Part shown: positions 1 to 7,832 of the stretch, piece after piece
Position numbering within the stretch: the stretch's first letter is position 1
Layout: each line of letters begins with the position of its first letter
DNA from: an uncultured Bacilli bacterium
GTDB lineage: Bacteria; Bacillota_I; Bacilli_A; RFN20; CAG-826
Reading direction: 5' to 3'
DNA length: 64,000 nt
Assembly (NCBI GenBank): GCA_934140155.1
Contig: CAKPBC010000005.1
Coordinates: forward strand, 1 to 64,000
Program-made: the position numbers and the translations under genes
Notes under the pieces: model-generated
Seen by the model: only the letters and a program-made list of their open reading frames with translations
Database searches by the model: none
What the model was told of the DNA's origin: nothing

Positions 1-154
1 CGATGGTTGGTAAAAAGCCGTGTCCTGAAAATCTCCTAAGCCATCGAATGGCAAAAATATGAGACAGGTACACAGCAGAAATATTATAGCCTAGAAAGGA
101 GAAAGAAAGATTATTCAGTCATCAAACTAGGCTCAACTGAATAATACGAAAAAT
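1..154 (+). promoter_or_regulatory. Left-edge intergenic region with interlocking inverted repeats before the DUF3990 gene
   Basis: No open reading frame is visible here. CGATGG at 1-6 is complementary to CCATCG at 41-46. Nearer the gene, AGCCTAG (88-94) pairs with CTAGGCT (127-133), and TTATTCAGT (111-119) pairs with ACTGAATAA (136-144). The two pairings interlock, which is the order of an H-type pseudoknot. The only good Shine-Dalgarno, AAAGGAG at 95-101, lies in the first loop and is 53 bases from the ATG at 155. I do not recognise a known RNA family in bases 1-80. The structure is inferred from complementarity only. Confidence 0.4.
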
Positions 155-838
155 ATGACAAAACTAATAATATATCATGGTTCAAAAGACATTATCGAAA
201 AGCCATATTTTCATGGAGGAAAAGCCACAAACGACTATGGCTTTGGTTTTTATTGTACAAAGAATTTAGACTTAGCAAAAGAATGGTCTTGTAACAATAA
301 TGAGAATAATGGATTTGCTAACAAATATTCTATTGAACTGTCAGGACTTAAAATATTAGATTTAACAGATAAAAGATACTCTATACTCAACTGGCTTGCG
401 ATTTTGTTAAAATTCAGAACTTTTGATTTAAACAATGAAATATCTCTTCAAGCAAAAGAATACTTATTGAAACATTTTTATATTGATGTAGATAATTATG
501 ATATAGTAATTGGTTATCGTGCTGATGACTCATATTTTAGTTTTGCAAGAGATTTTATAAACAACACTATTTCTCTTAGACAATTAAGTAAAGCAATGGA
601 ACTTGGTCAACTCGGCAAGCAAGTTGTAATAATAAGTAAACTCGCATTTGAAAAACTTCATTTTGAAGGTTTTGAAATAGCAGATAGATTAATATACTAT
701 ACAAAAAGAAAAACAAGAGATGAAAAAGCAAGGGAAGATTATCTAAAAAGATTAAAAAATTCTAAAGCACTAATTAATGACATATTTATGATAGATATTA
801 TAAGAAAGGGATTAAAAGATGGTAATTCGGGCATATAA
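155..838 (+). CDS. DUF3990 family protein, probable ADP-ribosyltransferase-fold toxin
   Basis: The 227-aa cytoplasmic protein opens with YHGS (residues 7-10), followed by a GGK..NDYGFGFYCT segment at about 21-35 and an alanine/tryptophan helix. This order resembles the His and Gly-x-Gly-Phe-Tyr motifs of ADP-ribosyltransferase folds, with a possible third active-site position near GKQVVIIS. DUF3990 proteins are usually encoded next to a DUF3791 protein and/or an XRE protein and are predicted toxin components. Here the next gene is an XRE protein overlapping by 20 bases. No DUF3791 gene is visible upstream within the window. The ATG at 155 lacks an adjacent ribosome binding site; the only in-frame alternative before a stop at 128 is CTG at 137. 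The toxin role is inferred from family and context. Confidence 0.7.
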   Translation: MTKLIIYHGSKDIIEKPYFHGGKATNDYGFGFYCTKNLDLAKEWSCNNNENNGFANKYSIELSGLKILDLTDKRYSILNWLAILLKFRTFDLNNEISLQAKEYLLKHFYIDVDNYDIVIGYRADDSYFSFARDFINNTISLRQLSKAMELGQLGKQVVIISKLAFEKLHFEGFEIADRLIYYTKRKTRDEKAREDYLKRLKNSKALINDIFMIDIIRKGLKDGNSGI

Positions 839-1439
839 TAAATCATATTTGCCATACGTGGCAGAAAATTTAGGAACAATGTTTGAACATGCTGTGCGTA
901 TTGGTATATCGCCCACAATTTTTTGGAACACATTTATTAATTCAAATGTGGCAAAGCAAATCGAAAAAGGAAATCCAAAATATCTTGCTTGTTCCGCGCT
1001 AGATTATTTAAATGAAATTTACGAAGGGAAAAAAATTATACCAAATCAAGAAAATATTAATAAAGACAAATACTATTGGGCTGGTTGGGTTTTAGCACAA
1101 TTGCAATACGAAAAAGGATATTCTTTCTATAAGATAAATAACTATTTGCCTATCGAAGAAGTTTTAAGATTATACCCAACATTACATGAAGCTGATATAA
1201 CTAAATTTTTTGATGTTGCTAATACTTATTTTAAAAAATCTGAAATCACCAACTTGAAAAAAATTAGACAAGCACGTGGCTTATCTCAAAATGAACTGTC
1301 TAAACTAGCTGATGTCGAACTTCGATCCATTCAAATGTATGAACAAAGAAGAAATAATATAAACAAAGCACAAGTTGAAACTATTTATAAACTCGCCACT
1401 GTTTTAGGTTGTAATATTGAGGATTTACTCGAAGAATAA
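819..1439 (+). CDS. XRE-family HTH protein, probable antitoxin/repressor partner of the DUF3990 gene
   Basis: 206 aa. The N-terminal part (about 1-140) is the domain commonly found in partners of DUF3990 genes, with blocks such as GNPKYLA, YWAGWVLAQLQYEKG and YPTLHEADI. Residues about 145-205 form a Cro/C1-type helix-turn-helix (LKKIRQARGLSQNELSKLAD, then RSIQMYEQRRNNI). The start lies 20 bases inside the upstream gene, so translation of the two is probably coupled. The likely role is to neutralise the DUF3990 protein and autoregulate the operon, by analogy with type II toxin-antitoxin pairs. That function is not shown by the sequence alone. Confidence 0.7.
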   Translation: MVIRAYNKSYLPYVAENLGTMFEHAVRIGISPTIFWNTFINSNVAKQIEKGNPKYLACSALDYLNEIYEGKKIIPNQENINKDKYYWAGWVLAQLQYEKGYSFYKINNYLPIEEVLRLYPTLHEADITKFFDVANTYFKKSEITNLKKIRQARGLSQNELSKLADVELRSIQMYEQRRNNINKAQVETIYKLATVLGCNIEDLLEE

Positions 1440-1441
1440 TG

Positions 1442-1478
1442 AAAAAAGCACTAGTTTCAAAGGCTAATGCTTTTTTAA
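1442..1478 (+). terminator. Rho-independent terminator after the DUF3990/XRE pair
   Basis: AAAAAAGCA is followed by TAG, a 9-base loop, CTA and then TGCTTTTTT. The stem has one C/A mismatch and ends in a T run. It starts three bases after the XRE stop and separates the module from mnmA, which converges on it. Confidence 0.7.
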
Positions 1479-1503
1479 TTTATATGCTAATTGTTTATTA
1501 ATA

Positions 1504-2637
1504 CTAAATATCAATTCTTTTGTTTTTGTAATATACTTGGTCAATTATGCCTCCACCTAAACAAATATCTCCATCATATAATACTGCCGCTTGACCAGTA
1601 GTTACAGCTTTATATGGTTCATCATGTATTAATTCAATCGTGGTTTCATCAACAATATGCACTGTTACGCCTAAATCTTTTTGACGATATCTAAACTTAC
1701 ATCCTACATGCATATTTTCTTTTGGAAATACATTATTAAAGACACAATTTTTAACAATTGTGCGATCTGATAATAAATGTTCATCTTCATTACCAGAAGC
1801 TACATAAAGAATATTTTTCTTTACATCTTTTTTAACGACAAACCAGCTATTAGCGACTCTACCACTAATGCCACCAATACCTAAACCACGGCGTTGACCA
1901 ATAGTGTAATATAAAACACCATCATGATGTCCTACTACTTCTAAAGTATTAATATCGACAATATCACCTTTTTTAGCGGGAATGTAATTTTTCAAAAATT
2001 CTTTGAAGTTTCTTTCCCCAATAAAACACACACCCGTGGAATCTTTTTTATCTGCAACATTAAGTTCTAACTCATGAGCAATTTTACGTACTTCCGTTTT
2101 ATCTATATCCCCTAATGGGAATAAACAAGAAGCAATTTGTTCTTGATTTAATTGCGATAAGAAATATGTTTGGTCTTTATTTTGATCATAAGATTTATAA
2201 AGAAAAGTTTTTCCATCTTTATCAACTCTTTTAGCATAATGTCCTGTAGCGATATAATCGCAACCTTTTGATTTAGCAAATTTTAAGAAAGCATCAAATT
2301 TAATATATTTATTACAAAAGATATCTGGGTTTGGAGTTCTTCCGTTTTCATATTCTTTTAAGAAATATGTAAATACTTCATCCCAATATTCTTTAATAAA
2401 ATCAATACGGAATAATTCTATTCCTAATTTAGCTGCAACTTTTTTAGCATCTTCATAGTCTGCTTCTTGTGGACAGCAATCATTATTTAAAGTTGGATTA
2501 CCTAAAAAATCACCATTCGCAATAGCGTCCCAGTTACGCATAAATCCCGCGACAACATCATAACCTTGTTTTTTTAATAAATATGCTGCGACTGCGGAAT
2601 CTACCCCACCTGATAATCCAATCATTACTTTAGTCAT
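1504..2637 (-). CDS. mnmA: tRNA-specific 2-thiouridylase MnmA
   Basis: 377 aa, close to the usual length of about 370. MnmA thiolates uridine 34 of the Lys, Glu and Gln tRNAs, using ATP and a sulfur relay. The P-loop SGGVDS is at residues 9-14. The two catalytic cysteines are visible in NPDIFCNKYIKF and GVCFIGERNF, and the tRNA-binding C-terminal beta-barrel is complete. The gene overlaps the end of dtd by 8 bases, and its ribosome binding site AAGGAG lies inside dtd, so the two are co-transcribed and probably translationally coupled. The ATG at 2637 is well placed. Confidence 0.95.
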   Translation of the reverse strand: MTKVMIGLSGGVDSAVAAYLLKKQGYDVVAGFMRNWDAIANGDFLGNPTLNNDCCPQEADYEDAKKVAAKLGIELFRIDFIKEYWDEVFTYFLKEYENGRTPNPDIFCNKYIKFDAFLKFAKSKGCDYIATGHYAKRVDKDGKTFLYKSYDQNKDQTYFLSQLNQEQIASCLFPLGDIDKTEVRKIAHELELNVADKKDSTGVCFIGERNFKEFLKNYIPAKKGDIVDINTLEVVGHHDGVLYYTIGQRRGLGIGGISGRVANSWFVVKKDVKKNILYVASGNEDEHLLSDRTIVKNCVFNNVFPKENMHVGCKFRYRQKDLGVTVHIVDETTIELIHDEPYKAVTTGQAAVLYDGDICLGGGIIDQVYYKNKRIDI

Positions 2638-3091
2638 TTTTAATCAACTCCTTGCTATCATAAATCATTGTAAATGGTCCATCATTAACTAACGCTACTT
2701 TCATATCAGCACCAAATACTCCAGTTTTAATTTCTTTATGATATAAATCAAATAAACATTTATTAAAATATTCATATAATTTTTTAGCCTCTTCTGGTCT
2801 TAAAGCGTTGACAAAAGATGGGCGATTACCTTTACGCATATCACCGTATAAAGTAAATTGTGAAACCGATAAAATATCGCCATCAATATCACTAAGTGAT
2901 TTGTTAGTAAGACCTGATTCATCCATAAATACACGTGACTTAATAATCTTTGAAGCTATCTTTAAAGCGATATCTTCATTATCACCATAAGTAAATCCCA
3001 CTAATAAGACAAATCCTCTATTAATACTAGAATAAACCTTACCATCAATAGATAAATTAGCATTTAAAACATTTTGTACAATAACTCGCAT
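2630..3091 (-). CDS. dtd: D-aminoacyl-tRNA deacylase Dtd
   Basis: 153 aa, full length for the family. Dtd hydrolyses D-aminoacyl-tRNAs and mischarged Gly-tRNA(Ala), protecting translation. The active-site strands are visible: SQFTLYGDMRKGNRPSF in the middle and the cross-subunit Gly-cis-Pro motif near the C terminus (NDGPFT, where NxGPVT is more usual). The start has a GGTGAT ribosome binding site. The gene is first of a two-gene operon with mnmA and is divergent from rarA, with about 70 bases between the two starts. Confidence 0.95.
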   Translation of the reverse strand: MRVIVQNVLNANLSIDGKVYSSINRGFVLLVGFTYGDNEDIALKIASKIIKSRVFMDESGLTNKSLSDIDGDILSVSQFTLYGDMRKGNRPSFVNALRPEEAKKLYEYFNKCLFDLYHKEIKTGVFGADMKVALVNDGPFTMIYDSKELIKND

Positions 3092-3159
3092 ATAATCACC
3101 GCTTTTATTATAGAGACTTTTTCAAAAAAATGATATATTAATGTGTGGAGTTGATGATT

Positions 3160-4419
3160 ATGAAAGCACCTTTAGCGTTTCGTATGCGTCCGAAAACTTT
3201 AGATAAAGTGCTTGGACAACACGATTTACTATCTGAAAATGGCTTTTTAACTAATTGTGTTAAAAATGACACCATTGTATCAATGATATTTTTTGGCCCT
3301 CCTGGAGTAGGCAAAACCACACTTGCAGAAGCTTTTGCTAATACTTTAAAAGTACACGCTATTAAACTTAACGCTGTTACAAGTAATAAGAAAGATATTG
3401 AACAAGCTATTGAAGAAGTTAAACTTTATAATCGTTCCATCATTATTATGGATGAAATTCATCGTCTTAATAAAGATAAGCAAGATATTTTGCTTCCTTA
3501 TTTAGAAGATGGGAGTGTCTTCATTATTGGCGCTACTACATCTAATCCATATATTGCTATTAATCCTGCAATTAGAAGCCGTACACACTTATTAGAAGTT
3601 AAACCATTAAGTAAAGAAGACGTTGTTATCGGATTAAAAAGAGCAATTAGTGATAAAAATGGTTTAAATAATAGTATTACCATTACAGATGACGCTCTTA
3701 ACTTACTCGCGGAGCTTAGTGGTGGCGATATGCGCTTTGCCTTAAATTACTTAGAAATATTATCATTATCGCAATATAAAAATAATATTGATGTAAATGT
3801 TGTTAAAGAAATAATTAAAGTACCTAATTACTTAATAGATAATGATGAAAATGGCCATTATGATGCCGTATCTGCTTTACAAAAATCCATTCGCGGATCT
3901 GATGTTAATGCTAGCTTATATTATTTAGCAAGATTATGTGCTGCGAATGATTTAGATTCTATTGAACGTCGTTTATTAGTTATTGCTTATGAAGATATTG
4001 GTTTAGCTAATCCTAATGCCGTTAATAGAACTCATAACGCTATTGAGGCTGCTAAAAAAGTTGGCTTCCCTGAAGCAGTTATTCCTTTAGGGTTTATCGT
4101 TAGCGAATTAGCGCTTTCTCCAAAATCTAGAGCAAGTTGTGACGCTATGCATCGAGCAATGGATTTAGCAAAAGAAAAGCCATTAGATGTTTTAGATTAT
4201 TTAAAATTAACCCCAGTTAATAAAAATGAGGAAGATTTATATCCTTATGATCGCCCTGATTTATGGGAAAAGATACAATATCTTCCTAATTTAATCAAAA
4301 ATACAAAGTTCTATATACCTAGTAATAATTCTAGTTATGAACGGGCATTAAATGAAAATTATGCACGTTTAAATAAAATAACTCGTTCAACGAACTTAAG
4401 AGAACTAAAGAAGCATTAA
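3160..4419 (+). CDS. rarA: Replication-associated recombination protein RarA (MgsA), AAA+ ATPase
   Basis: I place the start at ATG 3160, because GGAG at 3147-3150 is correctly spaced for it. GTG 3145 and ATG 3154 are possible in-frame alternatives. The protein is about 419 aa. The clamp-loader-like AAA+ core shows Walker A GPPGVGKTT, Walker B IIIMDEIHR and sensor GATTSNP. It is followed by the tetramerisation region (IRGSDVNASLYYLARL, YEDIGLANP) typical of RarA/WRNIP1. It acts at stalled replication forks with the clamp loader and SSB. The gene is monocistronic and ends in a strong terminator. Confidence 0.93.
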   Translation: MKAPLAFRMRPKTLDKVLGQHDLLSENGFLTNCVKNDTIVSMIFFGPPGVGKTTLAEAFANTLKVHAIKLNAVTSNKKDIEQAIEEVKLYNRSIIIMDEIHRLNKDKQDILLPYLEDGSVFIIGATTSNPYIAINPAIRSRTHLLEVKPLSKEDVVIGLKRAISDKNGLNNSITITDDALNLLAELSGGDMRFALNYLEILSLSQYKNNIDVNVVKEIIKVPNYLIDNDENGHYDAVSALQKSIRGSDVNASLYYLARLCAANDLDSIERRLLVIAYEDIGLANPNAVNRTHNAIEAAKKVGFPEAVIPLGFIVSELALSPKSRASCDAMHRAMDLAKEKPLDVLDYLKLTPVNKNEEDLYPYDRPDLWEKIQYLPNLIKNTKFYIPSNNSSYERALNENYARLNKITRSTNLRELKKH

Positions 4420-4437
4420 GTGTGTGCTTCTTTTTTT
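4407..4437 (+). terminator. Rho-independent terminator of rarA
   Basis: AAAGAAGCA (4407-4415) pairs with TGCTTCTTT (4425-4433), followed by more T. The left arm overlaps the rarA stop codon. Confidence 0.8.
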
Positions 4438-4452
4438 ATTTTTCTATGATTT

Positions 4453-5616
4453 TTAATTTATATAAGTATCTTTTATATTTTTATTTATACTTTGGATTTG
4501 ATATAAATCACTATCATTTAAAACAAAATAATTTATGGAAAATAATGAGTCTTTTAGTTCGGTTTCCGCTCCTTTTATAATAAATTCACCATATGGTTCT
4601 ATTGTTTGTCCTTTTTTTAGCAACATTTCATTTTTATATAAATTAGAGTCTTGATAATAATAGACTCCAGAATCTTTTAAATGTGTTATTATAGTTCCAG
4701 TTTTATAAGTATTTAAAATTTCAAAACTATTTGAAGTAAAATCAAATTTCCAAACTTTAGCTTTTCCATAATGACATATACAAGAAGCATAATTACATTT
4801 ATCATTAGGGATATAATCAAATGTAGAAAATAAAACATAATCATTAGTTACGAATATATCATTATTGATTACTACATTTTGCTCTAATTGATTACTACTA
4901 TATTTATTCTTTTCATTTTCAATTACTATTGATTTAGTGTTATTTTCATAACAAATTGTCCAATTATTTTTAATAGTAGAAAATGATGTTTTAGGATATG
5001 AATATTTATTAAATGTTGGTAAAAAGTTTAAACTATAAGATAAATTACTATCTAAAAAAAATATATCTCCTCTTGTTGTAACATAAATACATAAATTATC
5101 GTCTTCAATAGTGGAGTTATTAATTGAATCCGCCACTACGCTAGTTGTTTTAGTAGAAATATCGAACTTATATAATTTATATCCATTTGCTATAGATTGT
5201 GTGTAATATAAATTACTATCACTTGCTTTAATTTTAAAACAAGAAAGTTGATAATTATCGATGAAATTATATTTATCATCATAAACATAAATATTATTCC
5301 CATTATTATTTAACACAAATAACTTGTTTTCATTTGCGGTTATATCTTTTACATTTAATACTTCTTTATCATTATTATCATATAAAGTTATTGGATTTAA
5401 TTGTTCATTATATTCATATAGTTTATCCGCATAATATAAGTTTTTATCATTAAATTCAGCAGTCTTAACATAATTAACTATTGCTGCATGATGATAAGGA
5501 CCATTTTTTGTATATCCTATACCAAATTCTGCAACGACAAATATAGCGATAAACACGATTAAAATAGCGATAATGCTAGAACTTATTATTAATTTAATAC
5601 TTTTCTTTTGTTTCAT
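4453..5616 (-). CDS. Membrane-anchored protein with a beta-rich (propeller-like) extracellular domain, function unknown
   Basis: 387 aa. Residues about 8-30 form one hydrophobic segment after a KQKKS cytoplasmic start, so the protein is probably held in the membrane by its N terminus with the remainder outside. The outer part is a series of short strands with recurring patterns such as NKLFVLNNNGNNIYVYD and NLYYTQSIANGYKLYKFDIST, which look like blades of a beta-propeller. One insert carries a CNYASCICHYG cysteine cluster. I do not recognise a family. It follows the remnant end of the Rhs block, with the same orientation and a 280-base gap. Confidence 0.6.
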   Translation of the reverse strand: MKQKKSIKLIISSSIIAILIVFIAIFVVAEFGIGYTKNGPYHHAAIVNYVKTAEFNDKNLYYADKLYEYNEQLNPITLYDNNDKEVLNVKDITANENKLFVLNNNGNNIYVYDDKYNFIDNYQLSCFKIKASDSNLYYTQSIANGYKLYKFDISTKTTSVVADSINNSTIEDDNLCIYVTTRGDIFFLDSNLSYSLNFLPTFNKYSYPKTSFSTIKNNWTICYENNTKSIVIENEKNKYSSNQLEQNVVINNDIFVTNDYVLFSTFDYIPNDKCNYASCICHYGKAKVWKFDFTSNSFEILNTYKTGTIITHLKDSGVYYYQDSNLYKNEMLLKKGQTIEPYGEFIIKGAETELKDSLFSINYFVLNDSDLYQIQSINKNIKDTYIN

Positions 5617-5744
5617 TGATTTTCTCCGTACTTATTTTGATAATACTTAATTTTATTATCATCAAATGTTATTACTTAAATAGTATAAATTAAGATTACA
5701 CTTTGTTCAAGAAACCATCCTAAAGTTTTGGGTGATTACAAAAC

Positions 5745-5789
5745 ATTTATTGTTGTAGTACTTGTCCCTTCAGTTTTTTGTAATATATT
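5745..5789 (-). pseudogene. Decayed fragment of an Rhs core (third copy)
   Basis: Read on the minus strand, this stretch encodes ILQKTEGTSTTTIN and then stops. The intact Rhs protein has ILQEKIVEGTSTTIIN just before the conserved tip (minus strand, around 9194-9245). At DNA level, 26 of 28 bases match from the GAAGG onward, with a 6-base deletion upstream. It therefore looks like the eroded edge of an older displaced Rhs cassette. The fragment is short, and its origin is inferred from this alignment alone. Confidence 0.55.
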
Positions 5790-5835
5790 AACAGTTAATA
5801 AAAAAATGAAAAACCTAATATCACTTTTTTATTAT

Positions 5836-5871
5836 AAAAGAGTGCAACTATGTACCAAGATAGCTACACTC
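5836..5871 (-). terminator. Probable terminator after the second candidate immunity gene
   Basis: On the minus strand, GAGTG and CTAT pair with ATAG and CACTC around a 3-by-3 internal loop, followed by TTTT. It lies about 25 bases after the end of the gene at 5897. Confidence 0.45.
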
Positions 5872-5896
5872 CTATAAACGTGTGCTAGTATTTTAA

Positions 5897-6310
5897 TTAT
5901 TCAGAAAAAATAAATTGTATATCATTTACTTCTGTGACAAAAAATTCAATTTCATGTTTATTGCAATATCCTTTTAATAATATGCCTTTTGCAAAATTTG
6001 AATAAAAATCTAAATAAATTCTAAAATTATATCTATTCACCATTTCACAAAATTTATTAAAAGAAATATCTTTTTTAATGTTTTTCTTAAATAAGTTTAT
6101 TGAAACGTGTTCAGAAACTTCTTTTTCGTTTAAATTATCAATGCTCATATAAATATTACAATTTTCCGAAATTTTATATATTCCAGTATTAGCATTGAAT
6201 TGATAAACACCTTTACTTAAACATAAAATCAAAGTTGAATCTCTTATTTCAATTTTATTAATAACACAGTCGTGCAAACAATATTTTTCATTTATTTTTC
6301 CTATATTCAT
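5897..6310 (-). CDS. Candidate immunity protein of the orphan Rhs cassette (second of two)
   Basis: 137 aa when started at ATG 6310, which follows an AGGTGG ribosome binding site. A longer GTG start at 6319 would leave no room for that site. The protein opens with a short beta-rich segment (CLHDCVINKIEIRDSTLILCL), a pattern shared by several immunity-type families, followed by alternating strands and helices. It has no signal peptide or membrane segment, so it is cytoplasmic. It is the last gene before a probable terminator and the second gene after the orphan toxin tip. The immunity role is inferred purely from position, size and fold pattern. Confidence 0.5.
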   Translation of the reverse strand: MNIGKINEKYCLHDCVINKIEIRDSTLILCLSKGVYQFNANTGIYKISENCNIYMSIDNLNEKEVSEHVSINLFKKNIKKDISFNKFCEMVNRYNFRIYLDFYSNFAKGILLKGYCNKHEIEFFVTEVNDIQFIFSE

Positions 6311-6347
6311 ACTTACCACCTATTAAATAATTTAACAAACTCATCTT

Positions 6348-6632
6348 TTATGTTTGATTTTTGTCTTTTTGTGCTTCTTCAAAGCATTCTTTACATAACC
6401 AGTCATTGGTTTCTTCGTTGTAATAGCATATCTTTGATTTAGCATCTATTGAAGTCCAACATTTTGAGCAATGCTCATGCCATATTTTCGAATAATTATT
6501 TTTATATTTTGTTTTAAATTCATCCGCTTTTTTTCTTGGCAAGATATATTCGTACCATAAATCAGGATTTTCTAAAAATTTTCTATCCAATTCTTCTAGA
6601 AAAGAAACTAATTCAATTTTTTTGTATGCCAT
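6348..6632 (-). CDS. Small zinc-ribbon-like protein, candidate immunity protein of the orphan Rhs cassette
   Basis: 94 aa. The second half has HCSKC at about residue 54 and CKEC near residue 80, with a further cysteine between them, suggesting one bound zinc. The N-terminal half is charged and helical. It starts four bases after the orphan Rhs-tip stop, the place where Rhs immunity genes normally sit. It lacks any export signal. Alternatively it could be a small regulatory protein carried in the cassette. I do not recognise a named family. Confidence 0.5.
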   Translation of the reverse strand: MAYKKIELVSFLEELDRKFLENPDLWYEYILPRKKADEFKTKYKNNYSKIWHEHCSKCWTSIDAKSKICYYNEETNDWLCKECFEEAQKDKNQT

Positions 6633-6636
6633 ATGA

Positions 6637-7650
6637 TCACCTAAATATTCTTTTAAATATTTTTAAAACCTTATTAACCCAGTCCCAGTGCGGACCAATT
6701 GGAGCCGGGTGATTCAAATCTGGATGCAAAGAATCACCAGTAACAGGATTATACCAAGCTCCTTTATCTCCGCCAACAGGTAGTTTGCCAGCCCATTCAA
6801 AATCATCTCCGGGTGGTATCGTTGGATCATCTCCTGGCCAAGAACCAGGTTCCCATTGCACTGCCATAACGATAGCTCTAGATAGCGAGCCTACAGTTGC
6901 TATTGTTCCAACTAAAGCAAGTTTCCCAATTGCACTAATAGCTATTCCGCCACCTACTGCGCCCCCACCAGCTAGAACTAAACTACCACCAATTGTTCCA
7001 GTTGAAGTCAACAATCCCGCAATTGTAGGTGCAGCAAAATAGCCAATAGCAGCACCTATAAGTCCACCAATTAGTGCCCCTATAAATATATGTCCTGCTA
7101 GTTCCCAACCACGATAGCCTTTACTATATGATATTACGCCTGCTGTTGTACCTCCGGCAACTACACCAACCGCTATTAAAGTTAATATAATGGCCGTTGT
7201 AAGAGCAAAACATCCACTCGGATCAACATACATAATAGGATTATTATTACAATACATATAAAGATTCAATCCATTAATTTGTCCTTTTGTTTCATCTAAT
7301 ATAGTTAAAACATCTGGACTTATAAATCTTCCTATACTTGGATCATAATATCTTGCATTTAAATAATATAATCCTGTTTCATTATCGTAATAATACCCTC
7401 TATACCTAAATGGGTTGGTATTTAGGATTGTTTTTTCTTCTTCACTACTATTATCTTTATATTTTACGTAACATTTTCCATAAGCATCATAAGCATACCC
7501 TCCTACCTCATTGCCTAAACTATCATATATTCCGATTATATCTCCTTGTAAGTTTCGTCTATATATATAGTTACTTGCCTTGCCGTCTTTATTATAAGTG
7601 AAGCCTACTAACTTATTCAAGATGTAATGATTACTTATGCTATAAAGCAT
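6637..7650 (-). CDS. Orphan Rhs tip: short Rhs core fragment fused to a polymorphic-toxin C-terminal domain
   Basis: 337 aa. Residues about 7-147 reproduce the last part of the Rhs core, including FRYRGYYYDNETGLYYLNAR, YYDPSIGRF and the end point YVDPSGC. They are almost identical to the intact gene at 8178-14687. After PSGC the sequence is unrelated to that gene. First comes a glycine-rich hydrophobic stretch (about 150-255), then a Trp/Pro linker, then SLHPDLNHPAPIGPHWDW, a His-rich motif of predicted Rhs/WapA toxins (it resembles the polymorphic toxin type 37 domain; tentative). The protein ends only about 14 residues after the motif, so the domain may be truncated. It lacks the large N-terminal shell, so it is a silent or displaced cassette. 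A perfect AGGAGG precedes the ATG but is locked in a hairpin. Confidence 0.75.
   Translation of the reverse strand: MLYSISNHYILNKLVGFTYNKDGKASNYIYRRNLQGDIIGIYDSLGNEVGGYAYDAYGKCYVKYKDNSSEEEKTILNTNPFRYRGYYYDNETGLYYLNARYYDPSIGRFISPDVLTILDETKGQINGLNLYMYCNNNPIMYVDPSGCFALTTAIILTLIAVGVVAGGTTAGVISYSKGYRGWELAGHIFIGALIGGLIGAAIGYFAAPTIAGLLTSTGTIGGSLVLAGGGAVGGGIAISAIGKLALVGTIATVGSLSRAIVMAVQWEPGSWPGDDPTIPPGDDFEWAGKLPVGGDKGAWYNPVTGDSLHPDLNHPAPIGPHWDWVNKVLKIFKRIFR
7208..7632 (-). repeat. Duplicated Rhs core segment, orphan copy
   Basis: This 425-bp stretch aligns without gaps to 8773-9197. I counted about 10 mismatches (roughly 98% identity), with a long central part showing none. The match stops at the YVDPSGC codons on one side and just inside the orphan start codon on the other. 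Confidence 0.9.
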
Positions 7651-7652
7651 TA

Positions 7653-7686
7653 AATACCTCCTTGCCTAATAAGGTTTGGAGGTATT
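7653..7686 (-). promoter_or_regulatory. Hairpin that hides the ribosome binding site of the orphan Rhs tip
   Basis: AATACCTCC (7653-7661 on the plus strand) is fully complementary to GGAGGTATT (7678-7686), giving a 9-bp stem. In the minus-strand RNA, the 3' arm contains the GGAGG that would recruit ribosomes to the ATG at 7650. The 16-base loop holds a small CCT/AGG inner stem. The predicted effect is to block translation of the toxin tip until the hairpin is opened. Confidence 0.6.
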
Positions 7687-7832
7687 AAAAGTTTGTTTCT
7701 CAAATAACTTGTTAAAATTAATGGCTTTTATATTTCCAACAATGTAATTTCATTAAAAATTGATTATATCTCATTATTTAATTAAACATAATATATAGTC
7801 AAAAGCATAAGCAACGTCAAATGACTATTTTA

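Larger units (their letters stand above)
5617..5896. other. Non-coding gap with a decayed Rhs scrap and a hairpin
   Basis: No intact gene is seen. The interval holds the Rhs-core remnant at 5745-5789, a terminator-like hairpin at 5836-5871, and AT-rich sequence next to the membrane protein start at 5616. Confidence 0.5.

Noticed and set aside
1..80. Possible 3' end of a structural RNA gene (tmRNA, RNase P RNA or intron)
   Set aside because: A stem of CGATGG with CCATCG is visible, but I could not match conserved tmRNA, RNase P, SRP or intron core motifs.
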